This document shows positions 28,551-37,359 of a stretch of DNA of 64,000 bases, in pieces. The notes below the pieces were generated by a model that was given only the letters and a program-made list of their open reading frames with translations, searched no databases and was not told the origin of the DNA. Made by a program: the position numbers and the translations under genes. Each line of letters starts with the position of its first letter. Positions within the stretch are counted from its first letter, which is position 1. This stretch comes from Halanaerobium saccharolyticum (GTDB lineage Bacteria; Bacillota; Halanaerobiia; Halanaerobiales; Halanaerobiaceae): positions 62,001 to 126,000 of the forward strand of contig NZ_QAXS01000001.1 in the NCBI RefSeq assembly GCF_003053565.1, written 5' to 3'.

Positions 28551-29273
28551 ATGGAAGAGATTCATTATTTAATTAAAGATGAGCTCGAAATTATACAGGA
28601 CGATCGTTTTTTTAAATTTGGAACTGATTCTGTACTTTTAGCAAATTTTGTGAAACTCCGCCAGGGAGATAAAGTGATTGATCTTGGTACAGGCAGTGGT
28701 GTAATCCCACTGCTTTTAGCATATAAAAATAAGGGTGTAGAAGTAACCGGGGTAGAAATTCAGCCTGAGGCAGCTGAGCTGGCCAGGCGAAATGTAGAAT
28801 ATAACCACCTGCAGGATCAGATTAAAATTATTAATCAGGATCTCTGTCAGCTGGATTCTGAACTGGAAGCCGGCTCATTTGAGGCTGTTGTTTCCAATCC
28901 TCCCTATCTGCCGGTTGAAGGCGGCAAAATGAAGGAAAACGATTTTGTGGCAGCTGCCCGGCATGAAATTCATGCAGAACTTGAGGATGTTGTGGCTGAG
29001 GCTGCCCGGCTTTTAAAATACGGAGGCCACTTTTTTCTTGTCCACCGCGCGGAAAGACTGACCGAGGTGATAGAAGCACTGGCCAGATATAACTGTCAGG
29101 CAAAGGAGCTGCGCCTGGTCCAGGCACGCCGTGACAGCGAAGCTGATATTTTTTTGCTCAAAGCCAAAAAGGGAGCCAATCCCGGCCTCAGAGTCAAACC
29201 GGTTTTAATAATTTATCAGGATCAGAGCAGTGAATATACCCGGGAGCTGAAGGAAATTTATGGTCAGGAATAA
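28551..29273 (+). CDS. trmN6: tRNA1(Val) (adenine37-N6)-methyltransferase-like protein
   Basis: A 240-residue class I methyltransferase. The SAM site is VIDLGTGSGVIPLLLA (about residues 41-56), with GVEIQPEAAELARRN, and the N6-amino catalytic motif NPPY in VVSNPPYLPVE (about 121). It belongs to the YabB/TrmN6 group that modifies A37 of a valine tRNA in E. coli; the exact substrate here is not proven. AAGGAG is nine bases before the ATG at 28551; the TTG at 28548 is directly adjacent. It has the same position as yabB of Bacillus, between yabA and rsmI. Confidence 0.88.
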   Translation: MEEIHYLIKDELEIIQDDRFFKFGTDSVLLANFVKLRQGDKVIDLGTGSGVIPLLLAYKNKGVEVTGVEIQPEAAELARRNVEYNHLQDQIKIINQDLCQLDSELEAGSFEAVVSNPPYLPVEGGKMKENDFVAAARHEIHAELEDVVAEAARLLKYGGHFFLVHRAERLTEVIEALARYNCQAKELRLVQARRDSEADIFLLKAKKGANPGLRVKPVLIIYQDQSSEYTRELKEIYGQE

Positions 29274-29307
29274 ATTAGAGGATTAATTTTTACTAGGAGG
29301 AATTTTT

Positions 29308-30177
29308 TTGCAAGCAGCAAAGCTTTATTTATGTGGGACTCCAATCGGCAATTTAGATGATGTCAGTCAGCGGCTGCTGGCCACCCTAAAAAATGTTGAT
29401 TTAATCGCCTGTGAGGATACCCGCAGAAGCCAGAAACTTTTAAACTATTTTTCAATCAAAAAGAAGATGCTCAGCTATCATGAGCACAACGAAAAAGAAA
29501 GAAGCAGAGAGCTGATTGAGCTTTTAATAGAGGGTAAAGATATTGCTTTAGTTAGTGATGCCGGGATGCCCGGTGTTTCAGATCCAGGAGAAATTCTGGT
29601 AAAAAAGGCAGTAGCAGCCGGAATAGAAGTTGTTCCGATCCCCGGACCGAGTGCTTTTTTAGCTGCTCTGGTGGTTTCGGGACTTGACATTTCTACTTTT
29701 TCCTTTAAAGCTTTTATTCCCCGCTTCGGCAAAAAACGTCAGCAGTTTTTGGAGGAGCTGGCTTTAGCAAAAGATACTACAGCCTTTTATGAGTCTCCCT
29801 ATCGACTTAATGATACACTTAAAGATTTAAGTCAATTCAGTAGTGAGCTGGCCTCACGCCAGGCAGTTGTTGCCCGCGAAATAACCAAAATGCACGAAGA
29901 AAAATATTATGGAACAGTGGCTGAGCTTAAAGAGCGCCTGCAGAGTCAGGAAATAAAAGGGGAAATAGTTGTAGTTGTTGCCGGCCGCAGCGAAGTGGAA
30001 GAGGAAAGTGAAGGCTGGGAAGATTTAAGCATTCTGGAACATCTTAAACTTTTAATTGAGAGTGGAATGACCAAAAAGCAGGCAATTAAAAAGGTTGCCA
30101 GCCTGAGGGAACTGCCAAAGAGTGATGTTTATAAAGAAGCAGTGGTTATTTCAGTTGATAAAGATAAATTTGAATAG
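29308..30177 (+). CDS. rsmI: 16S rRNA (cytidine1402-2'-O)-methyltransferase RsmI
   Basis: A 289-residue tetrapyrrole-methylase-fold enzyme that 2'-O-methylates C1402 in the decoding centre. Signatures are LYLCGTPIGNLDDVSQR (residues 6-22), IACEDTRRSQKLL, the SAM loop VSDAGMPGVSDPG and PGPSAFLAALVVSGL. A C-terminal helical domain (MTKKQAIKKVASLRELPKSDVY) is present. The TTG at 29308 follows AGGAGG by eight bases. It is one gene before metG, as in Bacillus apart from yazA and abrB, which are missing. Confidence 0.95.
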   Translation: MQAAKLYLCGTPIGNLDDVSQRLLATLKNVDLIACEDTRRSQKLLNYFSIKKKMLSYHEHNEKERSRELIELLIEGKDIALVSDAGMPGVSDPGEILVKKAVAAGIEVVPIPGPSAFLAALVVSGLDISTFSFKAFIPRFGKKRQQFLEELALAKDTTAFYESPYRLNDTLKDLSQFSSELASRQAVVAREITKMHEEKYYGTVAELKERLQSQEIKGEIVVVVAGRSEVEEESEGWEDLSILEHLKLLIESGMTKKQAIKKVASLRELPKSDVYKEAVVISVDKDKFE

Positions 30178-30247
30178 TTTTGAACACAATTTTTATAAAT
30201 AATTAGATCAAAATATTGATGATTAAATTTGGAAAGGATGATCAATT

Positions 30248-32209
30248 TTGAGCAGAGATACCTATTATGTAACAACACCAATCTACTATCCAAGTGATAA
30301 ATTACATATCGGCCATGCTTATACAACAGTGGCTGCCGACACAATTGCCCGCTATAAGAAGATGCAGGGTTATGACACCATGTTTTTAACCGGTTCTGAT
30401 GAGCACGGGCAGAAGATTGAGCGCAAGGCTCAGGAAGCAGGTAAAGAACCCAAAGAATATGTGGATCAGATCGTAGCAACTTTTAAAGATCTCTGGGATA
30501 AGCTGGATATTGATTATGATTACTTTATCCGTACTACAGAAGAGCGCCATGAAAAAGTTGTGCAGAAAATTTTCAAAAAGCTCTATGATAAGGGTGATAT
30601 TTACAAAGGTAAATATGAGGGCTGGTACTGTACTCCCTGTGAGGCTTTCTGGACCGAAAGACAGCTGGAAGAGGAAAATGGCGAGAAGGTCTGTCCTGAC
30701 TGTCACCGCCCGGTAGAATGGGTAGAAGAAGAAAGTTATTTCTTTAAAATGGGGAAATATGCAGATCGTCTATTAGAACATATTAAAAGTCATCCGGAGT
30801 TTATTGAGCCGGAATCACGCCGCAATGAGATGATTAATTTTATTGAAAATGGACTTGATGATTTAAGTGTCTCAAGAACTACCTTTGACTGGGGAGTTCC
30901 GGTGCCTATTGATGAGGATCATGTTATTTATGTCTGGATTGATGCTTTAAGCAACTATATTACAGCCATCGGTTATGAGACAGACCAGGAGAACTTTGAG
31001 CGCTACTGGCCTGCTGATTTACATCTGGTTGGCAAGGATATTCTCCGCTTCCATACAGTTATCTGGCCGATTATTTTGATGGCCCTGGATCTGGAATTAC
31101 CGGATCAGGTATTTGGTCACGGCTGGCTCTTAAGTGAGACAGGTAAGATGTCAAAGTCGAAGGGGAATGTAGTTGATCCCGTAGTTTTAATCAATGACTT
31201 TGGTAAGGATGCAATTCGCTACTACCTGCTGCGGGAAGTTGCCTTTGGTACTGACGGCAAATATTCTACAGAGGCACTGATTCAGCGGATTAACTCTGAC
31301 CTGGCAAATGACCTGGGTAATCTTCTGAACAGAACTGTTTCCATGGTGGAGCAGTATTTTGATAGTGAGATTCCGGAGCCGGGAGAAAAAGAGGCAGTGG
31401 ATAAGGAATTGATTGACCTGGCCGCTGAGACAAAAAAAGAAGTAGAAGTTGAAATGGAAGAGCTTAAATATACTGCAGCACTCGAAAAAATATGGAATTT
31501 TGTGCGCAGGACTAATAAATATATTGATCAGACAACACCCTGGATTTTAGCCAGAGAAGAAGAGAGTCGCGAAAGATTAAAAACTGTGCTCTACAATCTA
31601 CTGGAATCATTGAGGATTACTGCAGTAATGTTAAAGCCTTTTCTGACAGAGGCGCCTTATAAAATGGGTGAACAGCTCGGCCAGCTTGAAGAAATTAAAA
31701 ATGCCGACTGGGAGGCTGCCAACTGGGGTGCTTTAAAAACAGGTGTTAAGGTTTATAATGGGGAACCAATGTTCCCAAGAATAGATATAGAGGAGTATTT
31801 TGAAAAGGTTGAGGCCCGTAAAGAAGAGGCTGAAGCTGAAAAGAATGAGGAGGAAAATGATTTGGATTTAGTGGATATCAAGGATAGAATTACTTTTGAA
31901 GAATTTATGGATGCAGATATTAGAGTTGCTGAAATTTTAGAGGCAGAAAAAATTGAAGGCAGCAATAAACTTCTCAAGTTAAAAGTTGATATTGGCCTGG
32001 AAGAAAGACAACTGGTGGCAGGTATTGCCAAGCATTTTAGTGCTGAAGATGTAATTGGCCGTAAGATTTTGATTGTAGCCAATTTAGAGCCAGCCACAAT
32101 TTTTGGAGTTAAGTCAGAGGGTATGATCTTAGCTGCCTCTGATCCAGAAGGTAAGATGGTTTTATCAACAGTAAGTTCTGATATTGCAAATGGAAGTCAG
32201 GTAAAATAA
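30248..32209 (+). CDS. metG: methionyl-tRNA synthetase
   Basis: A 653-residue class I synthetase. HIGH at residues 20-23, KMSKS at 300-304, and a zinc knuckle with WYCTPCEAFW and VCPDCHRPVE (about 126-160), of the type with one zinc site. The anticodon-binding helical domain follows. A C-terminal tRNA-binding (EMAP-II-like) domain from about 545 (FEEFMDADIRVAEILEAEKI ... NLEPATIFGVKSEGMILAA) makes it the dimeric long form. An acidic linker near 520-540 (EEAEAEKNEEENDLDL) precedes it. TTG start with GGAAAGGA upstream. Confidence 0.96.
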   Translation: MSRDTYYVTTPIYYPSDKLHIGHAYTTVAADTIARYKKMQGYDTMFLTGSDEHGQKIERKAQEAGKEPKEYVDQIVATFKDLWDKLDIDYDYFIRTTEERHEKVVQKIFKKLYDKGDIYKGKYEGWYCTPCEAFWTERQLEEENGEKVCPDCHRPVEWVEEESYFFKMGKYADRLLEHIKSHPEFIEPESRRNEMINFIENGLDDLSVSRTTFDWGVPVPIDEDHVIYVWIDALSNYITAIGYETDQENFERYWPADLHLVGKDILRFHTVIWPIILMALDLELPDQVFGHGWLLSETGKMSKSKGNVVDPVVLINDFGKDAIRYYLLREVAFGTDGKYSTEALIQRINSDLANDLGNLLNRTVSMVEQYFDSEIPEPGEKEAVDKELIDLAAETKKEVEVEMEELKYTAALEKIWNFVRRTNKYIDQTTPWILAREEESRERLKTVLYNLLESLRITAVMLKPFLTEAPYKMGEQLGQLEEIKNADWEAANWGALKTGVKVYNGEPMFPRIDIEEYFEKVEARKEEAEAEKNEEENDLDLVDIKDRITFEEFMDADIRVAEILEAEKIEGSNKLLKLKVDIGLEERQLVAGIAKHFSAEDVIGRKILIVANLEPATIFGVKSEGMILAASDPEGKMVLSTVSSDIANGSQVK

Positions 32210-32233
32210 TAATTAAAGCGGGAGGAATTCACA

Positions 32234-32890
32234 GTGAAAAATAGAGAGAATATACCCAAGGCCACAATTGAGAGGCTGCCCTTATATTACAGATGTCTCG
32301 ATAAGATGGACACTTTTGAAGAAGTTGAGGTAGTTTCTTCTAAGGATCTGGGAGGAAAACTGGATATACCTTCAACTCAGGTGCGCAAGGACCTCTCTTA
32401 CTACGGAGAGTTTGGGCGCCGCGGAGTTGGCTATAATGTCAGTGAACTTAAAAAATCAGTAGGTAAAATTCTGGGGGTTGACCGGGTTTGGCCGGCAATT
32501 TTAGTTGGTGCCGGTAACCTGGGAAGGGCTCTGGTTAATTATAAAAGTTTTGCTATGATGGGATTTGAAATTTCACATGTGCTGGACAATGATCTGGATA
32601 AGATCGGGAATTTAATCAATGAGCGTGAGGTTCAGAGTGCTCAGGATATGGAAAAGATAGTTGAAGAAAATGATATAAAACTGGGAGTAATTGCTGTTCC
32701 GACTGATGCGGCTCAGGAAGTTGCTGATCAGATGATTGAAGCTGGAATTAAGGCAATCTGGAACTTTGCTCCTACCAGACTTTATGTTCCTGATGAAATT
32801 GAAGTTAAAAATGAAGACCTGGCAGTAGGAATTGTTTCCTTAATCTATCATTTAAGCTGGCAGGAAGAAATGGAAGCAAAGGGTGAATAG
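32234..32890 (+). CDS. rex: redox-sensing transcriptional repressor Rex
   Basis: A 218-residue regulator. The N-terminal winged helix (about residues 10-75) includes IPSTQVRKDLSYYGEFGRRGVGYNV. The Rossmann domain has GAGNLGRALVNY (about 92-103) and a C-terminal domain-swapped helix (LIYHLSWQEEMEAK). Rex represses fermentation and NADH-reoxidation genes and lets go when NADH/NAD+ is high, fitting an anaerobe. The GTG start at 32234 has GGGAGG nine bases upstream. It follows metG closely and may be co-transcribed with yycJ and rlmH. Confidence 0.96.
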   Translation: MKNRENIPKATIERLPLYYRCLDKMDTFEEVEVVSSKDLGGKLDIPSTQVRKDLSYYGEFGRRGVGYNVSELKKSVGKILGVDRVWPAILVGAGNLGRALVNYKSFAMMGFEISHVLDNDLDKIGNLINEREVQSAQDMEKIVEENDIKLGVIAVPTDAAQEVADQMIEAGIKAIWNFAPTRLYVPDEIEVKNEDLAVGIVSLIYHLSWQEEMEAKGE

Positions 32891-32893
32891 ATA

Positions 32894-33712
32894 GTGAGGA
32901 TCGAAACAGCGGTTTTATCCAGTGGCAGCAAAGGTAATTCCACCTATATTAGAGCCGGCAAATATTCTGTTTTAATTGATGCCGGTTTAAGCGGTAAAGG
33001 TCTGGAAGAACGGATGGCTGCTCTGGATCTTGATCCAGCTGAGCTGGATGCTTTATTGATTACTCACGAACATAAAGATCATATTAAAGGAGTAGGAATC
33101 CTCTCCCGCCGCTACGATCTCCCAATCTATGCTAATGATGGGACCTGGGCTGGAGCAGAATCTGACCTGGGTAAGATTGCACCGAAAAATAAGAGAATCT
33201 TTACTGGAGATTTTATGATTGGTGAGCTCAGTTTTTCACCTTATGCAATTTCTCATGATGCTTCTCAGCCGGTGGGTTATGTCTGCCGGACTGGCAGCAA
33301 AAAAATTGTACTGGCTACTGATACAGGGGTAATGAACGAGGAAATTATTAAAAAAATTAAAGGTGCAGATTTTTTTGTGCTGGAATCCAATCATGATCTG
33401 GAGATGCTGATGACAGGTAAATATCCTTATTTTTTAAAAAATAGAATTAAGGGTATTGAAGGACATCTCTCTAATGATGACACAGCAGCTTTACTGCCCG
33501 GCTTAATTAAGGATAATTTTCCGACAGTAGTGCTGGCTCATTTGAGTGAAGAAAATAATAATCCAAAGGTTGCCTATATTACAGTAAACAATGCTTTGAA
33601 AGAAGCGGGATTAAAAGTTGGAAAAGACTTACGAATGGGCTGTGCTGCTCAGGATAAGACAACACCTCTTTTCCGGCTTGACAAAAAAGATAGAGAAAAG
33701 GAATTGTTTTAA
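32894..33712 (+). CDS. MBL-fold metallohydrolase, YycJ/WalJ-like
   Basis: A 272-residue metallo-beta-lactamase-fold protein. It starts VLSSGSKGNSTYI, has DAGLSGKGLEERM and the metal motif LLITHEHKDHIKG (His-x-His-x-Asp-His, about residues 56-61), then LATDTGVM, LESNHD and VLAHLSEENN. This matches YycJ/WalJ, a suspected 5' nuclease linked to DNA repair and cell-wall control. The closeness to rlmH is also seen in Bacillus. The GTG start lies three bases after the rex stop and has no strong ribosome-binding site of its own, so coupling is likely. Confidence 0.88.
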   Translation: MRIETAVLSSGSKGNSTYIRAGKYSVLIDAGLSGKGLEERMAALDLDPAELDALLITHEHKDHIKGVGILSRRYDLPIYANDGTWAGAESDLGKIAPKNKRIFTGDFMIGELSFSPYAISHDASQPVGYVCRTGSKKIVLATDTGVMNEEIIKKIKGADFFVLESNHDLEMLMTGKYPYFLKNRIKGIEGHLSNDDTAALLPGLIKDNFPTVVLAHLSEENNNPKVAYITVNNALKEAGLKVGKDLRMGCAAQDKTTPLFRLDKKDREKELF

Positions 33713-34194
33713 TGCTTGATATTAATATTATTACAGTCGGCAGTTTAAAATCATCTTTTTTAGAGCCGGGAATAGAAGAATTTAAAAAACGTTTAAGCCG
33801 CTACTGCAGTTTAAATATTATTGAACTTAAAGATGAAGTGGTTCCGAAAAACCCTTCCTCTAAAGATCTTGAAGCCCTGCAGGCTCTCGAAGGGGAGCGG
33901 ATAGTAAAAAACATTCCCGAAAGAACATATACTTTTGCCCTTGATGTTAAGGGGAAACCGATGACATCTACCGGTTTTGCTAAATCACTAAATAATCTGC
34001 AGGTAAGAGGCTACAGCTCTTTTACCTTTATAATCGGGGGCGCAACCGGCTTGAGTGAGTTTGTACTGCAGCAGGCAGATTACAGATTTTCGCTCTCCCA
34101 TATGACATTTACCCACCAGATGATTCGCTTAATTTTACTGGAGCAGATCTACCGTGCCTTTAAAATTAATAATAACGAGCCCTACCATTTGTGA
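33712..34194 (+). CDS. rlmH: 23S rRNA (pseudouridine1915-N3)-methyltransferase RlmH
   Basis: A 160-residue SPOUT-class methyltransferase acting on pseudouridine 1915 of 23S rRNA. YTFALDVKGKPMTSTGFA, the trefoil-knot SAM loop FIIGGATGLSEFVLQQAD, and the C-terminal LILLEQIYRAFKINNNEPYH are all diagnostic. Length is normal. It overlaps the previous stop by one base. It is followed by a 44-bp perfect palindrome. Confidence 0.96.
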   Translation: MLDINIITVGSLKSSFLEPGIEEFKKRLSRYCSLNIIELKDEVVPKNPSSKDLEALQALEGERIVKNIPERTYTFALDVKGKPMTSTGFAKSLNNLQVRGYSSFTFIIGGATGLSEFVLQQADYRFSLSHMTFTHQMIRLILLEQIYRAFKINNNEPYHL

Positions 34195-34202
34195 TGATAT
34201 AT

Positions 34203-34246
34203 ACTTGTACCGGGTCCAAAACAATTGTTTTGGACCCGGTACAAGT
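34203..34246. repeat. 44-bp perfect palindrome
   Basis: A perfect palindrome with centre CAATTG and arms ACTTGTACCGGGTCCAAAA and its complement. It starts nine bases after the rlmH stop and could act as a terminator, although the following bases (GATAAAAAG) are not a T run on either strand. The core GGTCCAAAAC is shared with the hairpin at 55329-55368. Confidence 0.85.
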
Positions 34247-34286
34247 GATAAAAAGAACAAAATATTTTATATAAAGGATGATCAAA

Positions 34287-35045
34287 ATGGATTTGTTTGA
34301 TTTAACAGGGAAGAAGGCCTTAGTTACCGGCGGCAGCAGAGGGCTGGGACGAGCGATGGCTGAAGCGCTCTTAGAGGCTGGAGCAGAGGTTATTATAACA
34401 GGAGTTTCTGACAGAGTTTTAAAAACAGCAGCTGAGCTGCAGGAAAATGGTTATCCTGTTTCAGGACTCAGTTTTGATTTGACAAAGCGAGAGGAAATTA
34501 AAAATTCATTTCAGCAAGTTATGGCTGAGTTTGAAGGCCAGCTTGATATTCTGGTCAATAACGCTGGTATTCAGCGGAGAAATAAAGCGGAAGAGTTTTC
34601 AGAAAAAGACTGGGATGATGTAATTGAAGTTAATTTGAATTCAGTTTTTATTTTATCTCAGCTGGCAGCAAAAGAAATGCTTAAAAATGATGGTGGAAAA
34701 ATAATTAATATTGCTTCTTTACTTAGTTTTTTTGGCGGCTATACCGTTCCTGCTTATGCGGCCAGCAAAGGTGGAGTTGCTCAGTTAACGAAGGCTCTTG
34801 CTAATGAGTGGGCTGCAAAAGGAATTAATGTTAATGCAGTTGCCCCTGGTTATATGGACACAGATATGAATACAGCTTTAGTAAATAATCCCGAAAGAAA
34901 TGAACTTATTATGTCCAGAATTCCCGCCGGCAGGTGGGGAAAGCCGGAAGATATGAAGGGGATAGTGATTTTTCTTGCTTCGAGAGCTTCTAATTACCTA
35001 AACGGAACAGTAATTCCGGTTGATGGCGGCTATCTCGGTAGGTAA
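34287..35045 (+). CDS. short-chain dehydrogenase/reductase, KduD-like
   Basis: A 252-residue NAD(P)-dependent dehydrogenase. LTGKKALVTGGSRGLGRAMAEAL gives the cofactor loop (TGGSRGLG, about residues 14-21). NNAG lies near 88, the catalytic Ser is in NIASLL, and YAASK near 153. VDGGYLGR ends the protein. The opening MDLFDLTGKKALVTGG resembles 2-deoxy-gluconate 3-dehydrogenase (KduD) and gluconate 5-dehydrogenase, but no sugar-acid genes are adjacent, so the substrate is open. The ATG at 34287 has AAGGA upstream; the ATG at 34278 overlaps that site. It appears to be a single-gene unit between a palindrome and a shared terminator. Confidence 0.9.
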   Translation: MDLFDLTGKKALVTGGSRGLGRAMAEALLEAGAEVIITGVSDRVLKTAAELQENGYPVSGLSFDLTKREEIKNSFQQVMAEFEGQLDILVNNAGIQRRNKAEEFSEKDWDDVIEVNLNSVFILSQLAAKEMLKNDGGKIINIASLLSFFGGYTVPAYAASKGGVAQLTKALANEWAAKGINVNAVAPGYMDTDMNTALVNNPERNELIMSRIPAGRWGKPEDMKGIVIFLASRASNYLNGTVIPVDGGYLGR

Positions 35046-35075
35046 ATTTTTTTAAATTTTATAAAGTTTAATAAA

Positions 35076-35124
35076 AAAGGTGCCTTAAGACTCTCAAATT
35101 TAGGAGAGGCTTCGGCACCTTTGC
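35076..35124. terminator. bidirectional terminator between converging genes
   Basis: AAAGGTGCC pairs with GGCACCTTT across a loop containing CTCTC/GAGAG. It is flanked by A residues on the left and T residues on the right and lies between the converging dehydrogenase and rpsD genes, so it can stop both. Confidence 0.8.
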
Positions 35125-35140
35125 TTGATTTATTGTCAAT

Positions 35141-35737
35141 TTATTTTCTGGAATAAAATTCTATTACCAGCTGATCATTAATTTCAATTGGGATTTCCTC
35201 TATTTCAATTTCTGAAACCAGTTTTGCCTCAAAATTGTCAAAATCTCTTTCCAGATAGCTGATCGGACTTAAGTGTCTGTCCAGAAAATTTTCTCTAAAC
35301 AAATTATTTTTTCTATATTTTTCTCTCAAAGTAATCTGATCACCAATCTGAAGTTGATAGGAAGGTATATCAATTTTCCTGCCGTTGACTAAAATATGAC
35401 CGTGAACAACCATCTGTCTGGCCTGCCTAATTGAGCGGGCAAAGCCTGATCGATAAACAAGATTATCCAGTCTTTTTTCCAATTTTTTAATCAGATTATC
35501 ACCTGTCACACCATCTTCACTGGCAGCATCTTCTACATAGCGGCTGAATTTCTTCTCCATCAGTCCGTAATATGCGCGCAGACGCTGTTTTTCCAGCAGC
35601 TGTTGTCCGTAATTAGATAACTTTCTATTTGCTCTATTAAATGTTCCATCTGCTCTTTTCATTGCCTTGGGATGTCCATAAATATTAACACCCAGTCTTC
35701 TTGATTCTTTAAATCTTGGACCACGTTTTCTGGCCAA
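35141..35737 (-). CDS. rpsD: 30S ribosomal protein S4
   Basis: A 198-residue primary 16S-binding protein. It begins [21 protein letters not shown], has the central [20 protein letters not shown], and the S4 RNA-binding domain [39 protein letters not shown]. No zinc cysteines are present, so it is the C-minus form. It starts with TTG after AAGGAGG. It is a single gene on the opposite strand with its own promoter rather than in the alpha operon, as in Bacillus, where S4 represses its own mRNA leader. Confidence 0.97.
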   Translation of the reverse strand: MARKRGPRFKESRRLGVNIYGHPKAMKRADGTFNRANRKLSNYGQQLLEKQRLRAYYGLMEKKFSRYVEDAASEDGVTGDNLIKKLEKRLDNLVYRSGFARSIRQARQMVVHGHILVNGRKIDIPSYQLQIGDQITLREKYRKNNLFRENFLDRHLSPISYLERDFDNFEAKLVSEIEIEEIPIEINDQLVIEFYSRK

Positions 35738-35753
35738 TTTAAATTTCCTCCTT

Positions 35754-35782
35754 ATTAATAACTATTAGCCGCGGTTATTAAT
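35754..35782 (-). promoter_or_regulatory. leader hairpin at the rpsD ribosome-binding site
   Basis: ATTAATAAC and GTTATTAAT form a perfect 9-bp stem around an 11-base GC-rich loop, ending just before AAGGAGG on the - strand. It is well placed for translational autoregulation by S4. I cannot show pseudoknot partners by eye. Confidence 0.5.
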
Positions 35783-35813
35783 CCATAGTAATCTTATCAA
35801 GTTTGAAGGAGTA

Positions 35814-35842
35814 ATTATAGTTCCTGTTTAACAATTTAACAA
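35814..35842 (-). promoter_or_regulatory. sigma-A promoter of rpsD
   Basis: On the - strand TTGTTA (35842-35837), a 17-base spacer and TATAAT (35819-35814). Transcription would start about 70 bases before the rpsD start codon. Confidence 0.65.
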
Positions 35843-36019
35843 TTTTCTGGATAATAAATATTTTTAGAGCAAATTGATTTACAAAAGCAGAGCTGATGTA
35901 ATATAATAGAATATAGGATATTAAATATAAATTTAACTCGTTTAGTTTTGCCAGTTAGATGCAAGAAGTTGTTTATGAGCGGGTAAAAATCAAGTTAAAG
36001 AGAAAGAGGAGTGTAAGTT

Positions 36020-36655
36020 TTGGAGTGTAAGATTTGTGGAAGCAGTGATTTAGAAGTCTTAAATATTCAGAATAAGTATTACCACTGTCAGCAGTGTGAG
36101 GTAATTTTTATAGATCCAGCAGAAATTGTTGAGCAGAGTGAGGAAAAAGAGCGCTATGAGGGGCATGATAATAACCATCAAAATGAAGGTTATGTCAGGA
36201 TGTTCAAAGATTTTATAGCTGAGGTTATAAAACCCCATATTAATTTAGATGAGCTAAATAATGGTCTGGAATTTGGCTGTGGTCCGGGGCCGGTACTGGC
36301 TGACCTTCTGCAGTCGCAGGGACTTAAAGTTGACCGCTATGACCCTTATTTTTTCCCAGAAAAAGTATTTTCAAATAAAAATTATGATTTAATTACTTCA
36401 ACTGAGGTTTTCGAACATTTTTCAGATCCAGTTAAAGAAATGGAGCTTTTGACTTCTCACCTTAAGGAAGGTTCTTATCTGGCGGTGATGACTTCGTTTC
36501 ATCCTGGTCCGGAAGACTTCGAAGACTGGTGGTATAAATGGGATCCTACCCATATAGTTTTTTATAATCAAAAAACATTTAATAAAATTGCTTCAGATTT
36601 TGATTTAGATATTGTTTATTCTGATCAAGAAAAATATATTCTTTTTAAAGCTTAG
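36020..36655 (+). CDS. class I SAM-dependent methyltransferase with zinc ribbon
   Basis: A 211-residue protein. An N-terminal zinc ribbon (CKICGS ... YYHCQQCEVIF, residues 3-30) is followed by a methyltransferase fold: LEFGCGPGPVLADLL (about 84-98) and the STEVFEHFSDPVKEM catalytic-side segment (about 127-141) typical of Methyltransf_23-type enzymes. The substrate is unknown. The TTG start follows GAGGAG. It is 14 bases before the next gene, so the two may be co-transcribed. Confidence 0.85.
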   Translation: MECKICGSSDLEVLNIQNKYYHCQQCEVIFIDPAEIVEQSEEKERYEGHDNNHQNEGYVRMFKDFIAEVIKPHINLDELNNGLEFGCGPGPVLADLLQSQGLKVDRYDPYFFPEKVFSNKNYDLITSTEVFEHFSDPVKEMELLTSHLKEGSYLAVMTSFHPGPEDFEDWWYKWDPTHIVFYNQKTFNKIASDFDLDIVYSDQEKYILFKA

Positions 36656-36669
36656 AGGGGGAGAGACTC

Positions 36670-37143
36670 TTGAAAAAAATTGTAGTGCTGGTGAGTGTTT
36701 TGGCAGCTATGTTTATGTTTTTGGCAGCAGTTCAGGCTGAGGAAATTGATGTCTGGGAACAGGCAAGAGAAGAAGGGGTTCAGTTCCGGGCAGTAGGAAA
36801 TGAGCCTGGCTGGCTGGTTGAAGTGAAAGATGATCAGAGAATAAAATTTGTTAATGATTATGGTAATTTAGAGATTAAGGCACCTGTTGATGATCTCTGG
36901 CTGGGTCCTGCTGGTGAGGACAAGATTTATTATATAGAAAATGATGTGGTTCAGTTTCAGGTAATAATTATGAAAAAATCATATCAGGATCCAATGAGCG
37001 GAGAAGTGTTTCCCTATCAGGTGAGAGTAGTTTTCCCTAATAAAAGTTATGTCGGTGGGGGAAGGTTATTAATTGAGGCTGAAGATAATACTCGCGGAGT
37101 CGAAGAGGAAAATAGTCAGCCCGAAGGAAATACTGAAAATTAA
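36670..37143 (+). CDS. exported protein, COG3650-like
   Basis: A 157-residue secreted protein. Signal peptide MKKIVVLVSVLAAMFMFLAAVQA (cleavage about residue 23/24, no lipobox). The mature part has FRAVGNEPGWLVEV near residues 39-52, a GNEPxW pattern seen in COG3650-type periplasmic or lipoprotein domains, then short strands and GEVFPYQVRVVF. The role is unknown. The acidic, polar C-terminal tail looks unstructured. The TTG at 36670 follows GAGGGGGAGAG. A strong terminator follows. Confidence 0.8.
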   Translation: MKKIVVLVSVLAAMFMFLAAVQAEEIDVWEQAREEGVQFRAVGNEPGWLVEVKDDQRIKFVNDYGNLEIKAPVDDLWLGPAGEDKIYYIENDVVQFQVIIMKKSYQDPMSGEVFPYQVRVVFPNKSYVGGGRLLIEAEDNTRGVEEENSQPEGNTEN

Positions 37144-37171
37144 CGCTAAATTTAATAAATTTGATAGAGTA

Positions 37172-37235
37172 AGCCCCCTTGATTGGACAGAGCTGCAGCA
37201 AAATATCTGTCCTAATTGAGGGGGTTTATTTTTTA
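37172..37235 (+). terminator. intrinsic terminator
   Basis: Long hairpin with AAGCCCCCTTGATTGGACAG pairing to CTGTCCTAATTGAGGGGGTTT, followed by a T-rich stretch, after the exported-protein gene. Confidence 0.85.
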
Positions 37236-37306
37236 GTCATTTAAATGACAGCTACCAGGATAATCTCTTGAATTTATCTTTATTTTTATTCTAAAAAAAT
37301 AATGTC

Positions 37307-37335
37307 TTTACAGCTGTCAATTCAGATGATATAAT
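37307..37335 (+). promoter_or_regulatory. niaR promoter with candidate NiaR operator
   Basis: TTTACA (37307-37312), 17-base spacer, TATAAT (37330-37335). The 12-mer TTTACAGCTGTC (37307-37318) covers the -35 box and recurs, inverted, before the transporter operon. Binding there would block RNA polymerase, so the gene is probably autoregulated. Confidence 0.6.
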
Positions 37336-37359
37336 AGTCAGCAAGACAATTAAAATGAG

